The position numbers and the translations under genes were made by a program. From Thalassovita aquimarina (GTDB lineage Bacteria; Pseudomonadota; Alphaproteobacteria; Rhodobacterales; Rhodobacteraceae): 64,000 bases of DNA. Of the stretch, positions 17,055-24,571 are shown one piece after another. Under the pieces are notes generated by a model. The model was not told the origin of the DNA. It saw nothing but the letters and a program-made list of their open reading frames with translations, and did no database searches. Each line of letters opens with the position of its first letter. Positions within the stretch are counted from its first letter, which is position 1. Where the stretch lies: the NCBI RefSeq assembly GCF_018219815.1, contig NZ_JADMKU010000001.1, positions 1-64,000 on the forward strand, read 5' to 3'.

Positions 17055-17666
17055 TCAGCTTCCGCTCAGGCGGAAGGCTTCCTTTTCGATGCCGATGAAG
17101 ACCCGGCCGATGGTGCCGACCGGGGCGTAAAGGACGGATCCTTTCGCGCCTTCCAGATCGGCGAAGAAATGCGCCGCCCAGGGCGCGATATGGGTGTTGA
17201 AGAACGCCTTCTGGTCTTCCAGCGAGGCCGGATCGCCGAACCGGCCCAGGATCAGGCCCGCCATCATTTCGCACAGGCTGGCGATGTTGTCCTCGGGCTC
17301 ATAGACATTGGGCGCGCGGCTGATCGACCGCCGCGCCATGTCCTTGCGCAAGACGGCGAGGGGCTTTTCGTTCAGGAACCCGGTCATGTAGAAACTGGCA
17401 TAGGGCAGCAATTCGCCGCGCCCGACGCCAATGAACAGGTTGGCGAATTCGCGTTCCGCCGCGGCTTCCGACGTCGCGCTGGCCAGCTTGGCCAGCACCT
17501 GAAAGGCCTTGCCAAGTTCGGTGTCGTCACCTTGCAGCTTGCCGTAATGGGACAGCATCGGCCGCGTCGGCGGCGCCGCAAGAAGCGCGGCAAGGAAATC
17601 GTAAAGCTCGGCCCGCAGCTTGTCCTCTTCGTGGATCGCGGGGTTGGCCTGAACGGCTTGGGTCAT
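17055..17666 (-). CDS. TorD/DmsD-family molecular chaperone
   Basis: A 203-aa helical protein. ELYDFLAALLAAPPTRPML near residue 22 and the later PYASFYMTGFLNEKPLAVLR followed by EPEDNIASLCEMMAGLI are characteristic of the TorD family. Such chaperones bind the Tat signal or apo-form of molybdoenzymes and hold them until the cofactor is inserted; here the client should be FdhA. The start overlaps the end of the DUF3306 gene by four bases. The length is normal for the family. Confidence 0.9.
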   Translation of the reverse strand: MTQAVQANPAIHEEDKLRAELYDFLAALLAAPPTRPMLSHYGKLQGDDTELGKAFQVLAKLASATSEAAAEREFANLFIGVGRGELLPYASFYMTGFLNEKPLAVLRKDMARRSISRAPNVYEPEDNIASLCEMMAGLILGRFGDPASLEDQKAFFNTHIAPWAAHFFADLEGAKGSVLYAPVGTIGRVFIGIEKEAFRLSGS

Positions 17667-18316
17667 GTTAGGTCGTCCTCGCTTGCAAAGGTGAAACGCA
17701 TGTGGCGGCGCGGGGCCGGTCTGTCTTCGGCGGGCGCGGTGTCGTCGGCGTCGGACATGTCCTCCACCGGAACGTCCATTTCCGGCGCGGCCCGCAGGCC
17801 GGGGGTGGCGTCTGCCTCTACCTGTTCCGCCTGTTCCGCTGCCGCCGTTTCGATCGCTTCGGTGGGCGCATCGGCCTCTTCGGCGGCCTCGCTTGCCAAT
17901 TGACGCACATGTTCGAACATGCCGCGCCCGACCTGGTAGGCGGTGCGCAGATCCGGCACCACCGTCGCGGCATCGGTGAAATCGTCGCTGTAATCGGTCA
18001 GCCCGTCGAGATTGGCCAGAACCGGGTTCGAGGACCAGAGCCGGCGCAGCGCCCGGCGGCGCAACCGTTCCGGCACCGCCTTGGCCATGAAGGCGGAAAA
18101 ATCGTCGCCCGGCTGCATCTGATCGGGATCGGTCAGCCCGAGGCTTTCCAGAATCTCGGCATCGCTTTTCTGTTCCAGTTCCGCCGCGCGGGCGGCTTCG
18201 GCCTCGGCTTCAAGCCGGAGAGCTTTTTCCTGCGCGGCGCGCTGTTCCGCCTCCGCCTCGGCCTTGATGCCGGACAGGCGGCGCGACCAGAAACCTTCTT
18301 CGTTCACCTGGGTCAA
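17663..18316 (-). CDS. DUF3306 protein
   Basis: A 217-aa acidic protein found next to formate dehydrogenase operons. After FWSRRLSGIK comes a charged coiled-coil (residues 15-50), then DFSAFMAKAVPERLRRRALR and LWSSNPVLANLDGLTDYSDD, the conserved DUF3306 core. The C-terminal third is low-complexity Ala/Glu/Asp. There is no in-frame ATG. I chose TTG at 18316 because it overlaps the DUF3305 stop and has GGGGGG seven bases upstream; GTG at 18307 is the alternative. The function is unknown; association with FDH maturation is inferred from position. Confidence 0.8.
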   Translation of the reverse strand: MTQVNEEGFWSRRLSGIKAEAEAEQRAAQEKALRLEAEAEAARAAELEQKSDAEILESLGLTDPDQMQPGDDFSAFMAKAVPERLRRRALRRLWSSNPVLANLDGLTDYSDDFTDAATVVPDLRTAYQVGRGMFEHVRQLASEAAEEADAPTEAIETAAAEQAEQVEADATPGLRAAPEMDVPVEDMSDADDTAPAEDRPAPRRHMRFTFASEDDLT

Positions 18317-18876
18317 TGCACATCCCCCCGGATCGGGCGCGGCGCGCGGTAGACATCGGACAGCTGGCGGATGCGGGCATCGCCCTTGCCATCCTCGACA
18401 AGATCGACCCGCTTGCGGTCGCGCTTGCGCTTGGCGAATTCTTCCTCGACATGGTGGGCCTGCACGAAATCGCGGACGAACGAAATCAGCGGCAACGGCA
18501 TCGGCACCCGTTCGACCAAGCCTTCGCCGCTTTCGGCATAGCCTTGGCCTTCGAAGGCAGAGGCGGTCAGCAATTCGGGCTTCCACGGCAGTTTGGCATC
18601 GGCCGAGTCATCCTCGGACAGCACCACGTAGAGGCAGGGCGTTTTCGAGGCCAGCGAAACGACATAGCCCTGCGTGTCGCTGGAAAACAGTTCCAGGGTC
18701 ATCGTCGCGGCATGGAATTCCACCGCGTCGCCCTCGCGGCGCAATTCGCGCCAATCGGCGGGGCCGGCGCCGGGCAGAAGGGCCGACACCCGCCACGACC
18801 ATGCCGCCCAGCGGGTGACGCCGGGGGTTCTGCGGACGATGATGCCGACCGGTATCGTGTCGCGGATGACCGCCAT
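18313..18876 (-). CDS. DUF3305 protein, first gene of the membrane formate dehydrogenase operon
   Basis: A 187-aa protein with the DUF3305 opening RDTIPVGIIVRRTPGVTRWA. It goes on to a WRELRREGDAVEFHAATMTL region and a basic C-terminus (KRKRDRKRVD). The gene pair DUF3305-DUF3306 is usually found with fdhA in proteobacteria; the function is not known. I chose the ATG at 18876; a TTG at 18888 sits closer to the GGGAG sequence and is possible. As the promoter-proximal gene it faces the ferredoxin gene across a 344-base control region. Confidence 0.85.
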   Translation of the reverse strand: MAVIRDTIPVGIIVRRTPGVTRWAAWSWRVSALLPGAGPADWRELRREGDAVEFHAATMTLELFSSDTQGYVVSLASKTPCLYVVLSEDDSADAKLPWKPELLTASAFEGQGYAESGEGLVERVPMPLPLISFVRDFVQAHHVEEEFAKRKRDRKRVDLVEDGKGDARIRQLSDVYRAPRPIRGDVH

Positions 18877-19004
18877 GTCAGATTTCAAGCTCCCTCATGG
18901 TGTACGATTGCACACCCTCCGATAACTAGCTTGCAGGCCGAATCCGGGCCGTCCACGTCAATTTTCGGGAAAGTCGAAGAAACCCCGGATTGCTGCGACG
19001 CGGC

Positions 19005-19017
19005 AGACAATTTGTCC
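19005..19017 (+). promoter_or_regulatory. palindromic operator, site 1
   Basis: AGACAATTTGTCC, one mismatch from the consensus GGACAATTTGTCC shared with sites at 19048, 26848 and 26879. Its centre is about 135 bases upstream of the DUF3305 start. Confidence 0.6.
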
Positions 19018-19047
19018 ACAATGGGTCACGGGTCGGCAGGGGGCTTG

Positions 19048-19060
19048 GGACGAATTGTCC
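19048..19060 (-). promoter_or_regulatory. palindromic operator, site 2
   Basis: On the minus strand it reads GGACAATTCGTCC, one mismatch from the consensus. It is 43 bases from site 1, close to four helical turns, so both would lie on the same face of the DNA. Confidence 0.6.
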
Positions 19061-19220
19061 AGATCGCAATAAACCCCCTTTTTTAGTCGGAATTAATCTT
19101 AACGGTTTTTGCGCGAATCACCTGATTTGGCCTTTACCCCTCCGGCCTTTTCATGCCTAGCATCACGCCGCGAGGGCGGGCATCCGCCGCCCCTCGCAAT
19201 CTGGGCTCTGGGAGGGAAAC

Positions 19221-21176
19221 GTGGCTAAGCGATTGATATTATGCAACTGTTCGGGGTCTCAGTCGATAGAGCCGAAGGTCTTCGAAGGGCGTGAAAACCT
19301 GCGCTGTTCGCGCGTCCATTCGGAACTCTGCGGCCGTGAATTGGACATCGCCGCGAAAGAGATTTCCAGCGGTGAGGCGATCATTGCCTGCCAGCAGGAG
19401 GCCCAGAAGTTCCGCGAACTGGCCGAGGAACTGTCGGTCGCGCCGCCCGAATTCGTCGATATCCGCGACCGGGCAGGATGGACGGAAAGTCCCGAACCCG
19501 GCCCCAAGATGGCGGCCTTGGTGGCCGAGGCGCAGGTCGCCCAGCCTCCGGTGAAAACGTTCGACATCTCCTCGGAAGGCCAGTGCCTGATCTTAGGCAG
19601 ATCAGATGTCGCCATCGCCGCCGCCGAGCGGCTGAGCGAGGCGCTGGCGGTCACTCTGCTGCTCGATCCGGGCGAGGAACTGCCGCTGGACCGCCGTTTC
19701 GAAACGCTTCGCGGACGGCTTAAGACCGTCACCGGCGCGTTCGGGCAATTCGACGTGGCGCTGGACGCGGTGGAATTGCTCAACCCGGCGGGGCGCGGCG
19801 GATTTGCCACCACGGCGCCGCGGGACGCTGCGAAAACCCGCTGCGACATCATCTTGGACCTGTCCGGCAACGCGCCGCTGTTCCCGGCGCCGGAAAAACG
19901 CGACGGGTATTTGCGCGCCGATCCCGGCAGCCAGAAGGCGGTGGCCGATGCCGTGTTCGAGGCCGCGCAGCTGATCGGCACGTTCGAGAAGACCCTGTTC
20001 TTGACGCTGGAACAGCACTTGTGCGCCCATTCCCGCGCCGGCCAGACGGGGTGCAGCAATTGCCTCGATATCTGCCCGACCGGGGCGATCCTGCCCGCCG
20101 GCGATCACGTCGATATCGACCCGCTGGTCTGCGCCGGCTGCGGCGCCTGTTCCTCGCTCTGTCCCTCCGGCGCGATCAAGTACGATGCGCCGCCGGTTGC
20201 CACGGTGAACACGCGGGTTCGGACATTGGCTGAAACCTTCCTGAAAGCGGGCGGCGAAAACCCGGTACTTCTGGTCCATGACGACAGCCACGGTGCCGAG
20301 ATGATCGCGCTGTCGGCCCGCTTCGGACGCGGATTGCCCGGCAACGTCTTGCCGCTGTCTGTGGGCGCGCTGACCGGGTTCGGCCATGCCGAAATGCTGG
20401 CGGCGCTGGCCTCTGGCTTCTGCGCGGTACATATTCTTGCCGCGCCCCGGACCGAACGCGACCCGATCCGCCGCGAAATCGCGCTGGCGCAGGCGATGGG
20501 CGGCGCGACCCGTCTGTTCCTGCTGGACGTTGATACGCCCGACGCGATGTCGGACGCGCTTTACGATGCCGAAACCACGCCGCAGCAGGTCGAACCGGTG
20601 CTTCTGATGGGCGACCGGCGACAGGTCGCGCGGATGGCGGCGAAATCTCTGCTGGGGCCGCAGGACGCGCCGGTGCCGTTGCCCGAAAACGCGCCTTACG
20701 GTGCGGTTCTGGTCTACACGGATGCCTGTACGCTGTGCCTGTCCTGCGTGTCGCTGTGCCCCTCTGGCGCATTGGTGGACAATCCCGACAAGCCCGAGCT
20801 GCGGTTCCAGGAAGACGCCTGTTTGCAATGCGGGTTGTGCGCCAATATCTGCCCGGAAAAGGCGATTTCGCTGCAACCGCGCTTCGATCCGTCCGACGAT
20901 GTGATGAAGTTGCAAACGCTGAACGAGGAAGAACCGTTCTGCTGCATCGAATGCGGCGCGCCCTTCGGGGTGAAGTCGACGGTCGAAAAGATCGTCGAGA
21001 AACTGGCCGGCAAACACAGCATGTTCGCCGACAGCGATACCGGGCGGCTGATCCAGATGTGCGACGATTGCCGGGTGAAGGCGCAGTATCACAGTACCGA
21101 CAACCCCTTCGCCTCGGCCGACCGGCCGAAGGTGCGCACCACCGACGACTACTTCAGCAAGCGCCGCGATCACTGA
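19221..21176 (+). CDS. multi-cluster ferredoxin with HdrA-like N-terminus, linked to formate dehydrogenase
   Basis: A 651-aa soluble iron-sulfur protein. The N-terminus (LILCNCSGSQSIEP, then LRCSRVHSELCG) resembles the start of HdrA. Two [4Fe-4S] motifs lie near residues 275-315 (CSNCLDICPTGA and CAGCGACSSLCPSGA). A middle domain follows (VGALTGFGHAEMLAALASGF), recalling MvhD. Two more clusters lie near 501-547 (CTLCLSCVSLCPSGA and CLQCGLCANICPEKA). A late Cys group (CCIECGAPFG, MCDDC) may bind zinc. The start is GTG at 19221 after GGGAGGG. It faces the FDH operon and ends convergent with the next gene. It may carry electrons to or from formate dehydrogenase; the partner is unknown. Confidence 0.75.
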   Translation: MAKRLILCNCSGSQSIEPKVFEGRENLRCSRVHSELCGRELDIAAKEISSGEAIIACQQEAQKFRELAEELSVAPPEFVDIRDRAGWTESPEPGPKMAALVAEAQVAQPPVKTFDISSEGQCLILGRSDVAIAAAERLSEALAVTLLLDPGEELPLDRRFETLRGRLKTVTGAFGQFDVALDAVELLNPAGRGGFATTAPRDAAKTRCDIILDLSGNAPLFPAPEKRDGYLRADPGSQKAVADAVFEAAQLIGTFEKTLFLTLEQHLCAHSRAGQTGCSNCLDICPTGAILPAGDHVDIDPLVCAGCGACSSLCPSGAIKYDAPPVATVNTRVRTLAETFLKAGGENPVLLVHDDSHGAEMIALSARFGRGLPGNVLPLSVGALTGFGHAEMLAALASGFCAVHILAAPRTERDPIRREIALAQAMGGATRLFLLDVDTPDAMSDALYDAETTPQQVEPVLLMGDRRQVARMAAKSLLGPQDAPVPLPENAPYGAVLVYTDACTLCLSCVSLCPSGALVDNPDKPELRFQEDACLQCGLCANICPEKAISLQPRFDPSDDVMKLQTLNEEEPFCCIECGAPFGVKSTVEKIVEKLAGKHSMFADSDTGRLIQMCDDCRVKAQYHSTDNPFASADRPKVRTTDDYFSKRRDH

Positions 21177-21919
21177 TGCCGGATCTCTTCGCCCAGATCG
21201 GCAGGCGTGACTGTCGACACATAGGCCAGAAGCGCGTCCACTTCTTCGGGCGTCACCACGACCGGGGTGATCGTGGGCGGGCGGCCCGGATCGAATTCGG
21301 GGCTGACGCCTTCTACCCGCAGGAAAGACGGGTGCGGATTCAGCGCGAAGAAGGCCGTGAAGCGTTCGTGCCAGTCGGGCAGGGCGCGCAGGGCCATGAA
21401 GGACGGGGTCGATCCGATCGTGCTGCGGTCCTCGGGCGACACCCGGTGGCAGCGGGTGCAATGGCGGCCCGCCACCGCGGCGCCAAGCGCGACGTCGCCT
21501 TCGAAAACCACCTCTTCGACCGCGCCCTTGACCGTGACCGGTGCGAAACGCGGCCCGGTTTCCGGCGTGAAATCAAGGAGCGTCGCCTGACCGACATCCG
21601 ACAGCAACCAGTCGTAAAACCGCTTTGCGGCGGAGTTGTCGCTATCCAGCCGGGCCGAAAACACGCGTGGTCCGCGCGCCACGACGGGGGTGCCGTCCGG
21701 CAGCACCGCGAATACCATGTCGGCCTGATCCGTCACCAGTTCCACCCGCCGCCCGGTCTTCAGCGTGAACCGCGGCAGGACGAAGCGCATGAGACCGCTG
21801 CGTTCCAGTTCGGGATCGGCGCGCAGACGGAATTGCCTTTCCTCTTCGGTCGCGCCGGCGCTGCCCAGGCAAAGAAAAACCAGGACCGCGAAAAGGTGTT
21901 TTGCAAGTTTCACAGGCAT
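21170..21919 (-). CDS. secreted fusion of a degenerate TupA-like binding domain and a c-type cytochrome
   Basis: A 249-aa exported protein: signal peptide at residues 1-23, then a domain resembling tungstate/molybdate-binding proteins (ERSGLMRFVLPRFTLKTGRR, then a short strand ADMVFAVLPDG and SDVGQATLLDF), then a cytochrome c domain with one heme motif CTRCH near residue 154 and a distal Met (PSFMAL). The bona fide TupA of this window shows the same layout (NSGLADVLLPEIKADTG). Here the TTSF anion-binding residues and much of the middle are missing. The gene is convergent with the ferredoxin gene, overlapping by seven bases. A redox role in the periplasm beside the formate dehydrogenase is likely. 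Confidence 0.75.
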   Translation of the reverse strand: MPVKLAKHLFAVLVFLCLGSAGATEEERQFRLRADPELERSGLMRFVLPRFTLKTGRRVELVTDQADMVFAVLPDGTPVVARGPRVFSARLDSDNSAAKRFYDWLLSDVGQATLLDFTPETGPRFAPVTVKGAVEEVVFEGDVALGAAVAGRHCTRCHRVSPEDRSTIGSTPSFMALRALPDWHERFTAFFALNPHPSFLRVEGVSPEFDPGRPPTITPVVVTPEEVDALLAYVSTVTPADLGEEIRHQ

Positions 21920-21983
21920 GGCGCTACGCTAGGAAGTGTCATGCCGACAGGTCAACGCGAAAAGAAAGAAGCAGGAGTATCCG

Positions 21984-22184
21984 ATGAACGATGAACTGAA
22001 CATGTCCGTTCGCAAATTCCTCAAGCAGGTCGGCGTCACCTCGCAGCAGGCGATCGAGGCCGCTTTGCGTGACGCCGGCGCGGGCGCACAAACCGGCCCG
22101 CACAAGGCCAGGATGGTGCTGACCATCAAGGAACTGGGTCTGGAACACGTGGTAGAGGGCGAAATCAAAGGCGCAGCCGAATGA
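21984..22184 (+). CDS. DUF6494 small protein
   Basis: A 66-aa protein starting MNDELNMSVRKFLKQVGVTS, the conserved opening of the DUF6494 family, with ARMVLTIKELGLEHVVEGEI at the C-terminus. GCAGGAG nine bases upstream supports the ATG at 21984. It overlaps the Mrp gene by four bases, and the pair recurs in alphaproteobacteria as far as I know. No function is assigned. In this window it opens a four-gene operon inside the formate/molybdenum island. Confidence 0.8.
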   Translation: MNDELNMSVRKFLKQVGVTSQQAIEAALRDAGAGAQTGPHKARMVLTIKELGLEHVVEGEIKGAAE

Positions 22185-23248
22185 CCGCGACCCGCGAAGA
22201 GGTTCTGAGCACTCTGAAAGATCTGACCGACCCGATCAGCGGCTCCGACATCGTGTCGGCGGGCATGGTCCGCGCCCTGACGGTCGATGGTGGCACGGTG
22301 CGGTTCGTGCTGGAAATCGATCCCTCCCGCGCTGGTGCGCTGGAACCGGTCCGGGCCGAAGCCGAGGCGCGGGTCAAGGCGCTTGCCGGTGTCGACACCG
22401 TTTCGGTCGTTATGACCGCGCACAGCGCACCGACCCCGCCGCCCGATCTGAAAGCGGGCGCGCGACCCAAACCCGCCGGTCCCGAAAAGGTGCCGGGGGT
22501 GGACCGGATCATCGCCATCGCCTCGGGCAAGGGCGGGGTGGGCAAATCCACCGTGTCGGCCAACCTTGCCACCGCCCTAGCCGCCGAAGGCCGCCGGGTG
22601 GGGCTGCTGGATGCCGATGTCTACGGGCCCTCGCAGCCGCGCATGCTGGGCGTGTCAGGGCGGCCCGCGTCGCCCGACGGCAAGACCATCCTGCCGCTGC
22701 GCAACCACGGCGTCACCCTGATGTCGCTGGGGCTCTTGACGCAGGAGGACGAGGCGGTGGTCTGGCGCGGCCCGATGCTGATGGGCGCGCTGCAGCAGAT
22801 GCTGTTCCAGGTGCAATGGGGCGCCCTGGACGTGCTGATCGTCGATCTGCCACCGGGCACCGGCGACGTGCAGATGACGCTGGCGCAGAAAACCCATCTG
22901 GACGGCGCCATCATCGTGTCGACGCCGCAGGACGTGGCGCTCTTGGATGCCCGCAAGGGGATCGACATGTTCAACAAGCTCGACGTGCCGATCTATGGCC
23001 TGATCGAGAACATGAGCACCCATATCTGTTCCAATTGCGGCCACGAGGAACACATCTTCGGCCATGGCGGCGTCGCGGCCGAGGCGGAAAAGCTCGGCGT
23101 GCCGCTGCTGGCCGAGGTGCCGCTGCATCTCGATATCCGCATGGCCGCCGATGGCGGCGCGCCGATCGTGGTGTCGGCACCCAACTCGCCGCAGGCGCAG
23201 GTGTTCCGCGACATCGCCCGCAAACTGGTGGCCGAGGGCGTCGCATGA
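22181..23248 (+). CDS. Mrp/NBP35-family iron-sulfur carrier ATPase
   Basis: A 355-aa protein of the ApbC/Mrp group, which carries and transfers [4Fe-4S] clusters to apo-proteins. The N-terminal 90 residues are a DUF59/MIP18-like domain (VLSTLKDLTDPISGSDIVSA). The deviant P-loop ASGKGGVGKSTVSANLA lies near residue 112. A CxxC pair (ICSNCGHEE near 282) binds the bridging cluster. It lies in an operon with DUF6494, a DUF4444 protein and DUF6505. In the formate island it could serve FdhA, FdhB or the ferredoxin; this is inference. Confidence 0.93.
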   Translation: MTATREEVLSTLKDLTDPISGSDIVSAGMVRALTVDGGTVRFVLEIDPSRAGALEPVRAEAEARVKALAGVDTVSVVMTAHSAPTPPPDLKAGARPKPAGPEKVPGVDRIIAIASGKGGVGKSTVSANLATALAAEGRRVGLLDADVYGPSQPRMLGVSGRPASPDGKTILPLRNHGVTLMSLGLLTQEDEAVVWRGPMLMGALQQMLFQVQWGALDVLIVDLPPGTGDVQMTLAQKTHLDGAIIVSTPQDVALLDARKGIDMFNKLDVPIYGLIENMSTHICSNCGHEEHIFGHGGVAAEAEKLGVPLLAEVPLHLDIRMAADGGAPIVVSAPNSPQAQVFRDIARKLVAEGVA

Positions 23249-23982
23249 CGATCCTGACACCGCAATTCCCGCCTCTGCTGAAGGGGCTGGCGGCGGGGCC
23301 GGCCAACCCGGTCACCATCGCCTGCAAGGAGGCCCGTCGCGGCATTGATGCCGGTTTGCTGCCCTGGTCGGTCACCGACAGCCGGTTGCGCGCGGCGCTT
23401 GTGCTGGCGCCCGAGGAGCCGCTGGAAACCGCAATGGCCGCCTTCGTGGCCTGCGGGGTGGCGCTGCAGAACGCGCTCGGCGTTTCGGCGCCGCCGGAAA
23501 CCGGGGTGCATTTCGAATGGACCGGCGGCATCCGCGTCAATGGCGGGCACGCCGGGGGGCTGCATGTTTATGGCAGCACCGACGATCCGGCGGCGGTGCC
23601 CGATTGGTTGGTGGTGGCGTTCGAGTTGTTCCTGCGCCACGAGGCCGGGGAGGGGCTGGAACCGGGGCAAACGCCGGACTGGACCTCTTTGCTGGAAGAA
23701 GGCTGCGGCGAACTGGACGCGCTGGAACTGCTGGAAGGGTGGGCGCGCCATTCGCTTTACTGGCTCAACGGGCTGGAAACCGAAGAAGGGCGCAAGGCGC
23801 TTTACCGCGAATGGGAGGGCCTTGTCTGGCACATGGGTGAGAACGTTTCTGTGCCGCTGAAACGCGACCGGCTGGAGGGCAGGTTCCTTGGCGTCGACGA
23901 AAACTTCGGCATGATCCTGAAGCGGCCCGACGGCGACAGCCGGCTGATCCCGCTGACCGAAATCCTTGAGGAGGGCTGTTGA
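23245..23982 (+). CDS. DUF4444 biotin/lipoate-ligase-fold protein without the catalytic lysine
   Basis: A 245-aa protein with a biotin/lipoate ligase fold (strand motif FEWTGGIRVNGGHAGGLHVY near residue 100) and a C-terminal SH3-like domain (DRLEGRFLGVDENFGMILKR). By-eye comparison with the true BirA of this window (NDVLMNGGKIAGILLE) places His where BirA has its catalytic Lys (GGH versus GGK). It may bind but not activate an acyl group. It overlaps the Mrp stop by four bases and is followed by DUF6505. The function is unknown. Confidence 0.75.
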   Translation: MTILTPQFPPLLKGLAAGPANPVTIACKEARRGIDAGLLPWSVTDSRLRAALVLAPEEPLETAMAAFVACGVALQNALGVSAPPETGVHFEWTGGIRVNGGHAGGLHVYGSTDDPAAVPDWLVVAFELFLRHEAGEGLEPGQTPDWTSLLEEGCGELDALELLEGWARHSLYWLNGLETEEGRKALYREWEGLVWHMGENVSVPLKRDRLEGRFLGVDENFGMILKRPDGDSRLIPLTEILEEGC

Positions 23983-24461
23983 TGCTGCTTGCCCGCGCGA
24001 TCCATTTCGATGAAAGCGACCTGAACGTGTTCCATTCCCCCGCGCGCACCGGCGAATGGTGCGTCAGTGGCGGGTTCGAGTTTTCCAACTGGTCCGAGGC
24101 CGACCTGGTGGGCAAGGCGCGGCAGGCCTTCGCCAATGGCTGGCTCGGGGTGGAAACCTTCGGGCGGGTGACCTTCGTCGCCGTGACCCGGATCGAACCT
24201 GCGGAACTGGACATGCTGACCCGGCGACTGGCCGAGCATTTCGTCGCCGTTTACGGCGCCCCCTCGGTCGAGGCGGCGCTGCCGGTGGCGGAAGAGGAAC
24301 TGCGCCAGATGGCCGAACTTTGCGCCGATCACGCGCCCAACACGGTGCTGACCGTGGCGCGCGAATTGACCGGGGCAGGGGTGCGCGAACAATACCGTTT
24401 CATCGAAGCTTCCGACGCCGGGCTGGACCAGTTCGCCATCCACGGATCGCTGGACGACTAA
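23982..24461 (+). CDS. DUF6505 protein
   Basis: A 159-aa protein beginning MLLARAIHFDESDLNVFHSP, with GEWCVSGGFEFSNWSEADL and a C-terminal EQYRFIEASDAGLDQFAIHG. I recognise it as the DUF6505 family, which has no known role. Its start overlaps the stop of the DUF4444 gene by one base, and a TTG three bases upstream could also start it. It ends the Mrp operon; a bidirectional terminator follows at 24525-24550. Confidence 0.75.
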   Translation: MLLARAIHFDESDLNVFHSPARTGEWCVSGGFEFSNWSEADLVGKARQAFANGWLGVETFGRVTFVAVTRIEPAELDMLTRRLAEHFVAVYGAPSVEAALPVAEEELRQMAELCADHAPNTVLTVARELTGAGVREQYRFIEASDAGLDQFAIHGSLDD

Positions 24462-24524
24462 ATGTACCCAAGCCGAAACGATGGCGCCGGGCGGTTATCC
24501 TCAGTACATGCTTTCCCGCATGAA

Positions 24525-24550
24525 AAAGCCCGCCGGACCCGGCGGGCTTT
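24525..24550. terminator. bidirectional hairpin terminator between the Mrp operon and tupA
   Basis: AAAGCCCGCCG at 24525-24535 and CGGCGGGCTTT at 24540-24550 form an 11-bp stem with a GACC loop. On the minus strand it is followed by a T run (CTTTTTC), so it mainly ends the tungstate transporter transcript, and the mirrored form can end the plus operon. Confidence 0.85.
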
Positions 24551-24571
24551 CATCGTTCATCTCGGGTAGGA

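Larger units (their letters stand above)
18877..19220. promoter_or_regulatory. divergent control region of the FDH operon and the ferredoxin gene
   Basis: This 344-base region has no gene. It holds two copies of a palindrome (19005-19017 and 19048-19060) and an AT-rich stretch at 19068-19110 suited to a promoter. An imperfect hairpin at 19170-19197 (stem GCGAGGG with CCCTCGC) lies 23 bases before the ferredoxin start. No FNR box or -24/-12 promoter was found by eye. Confidence 0.75.

Noticed and set aside
19068-19200. FNR-type box or riboswitch before the ferredoxin gene
   Set aside because: No TTGAT-N4-ATCAA pattern. The hairpin at 19170-19197 is imperfect and no known molybdenum-cofactor riboswitch structure could be traced.
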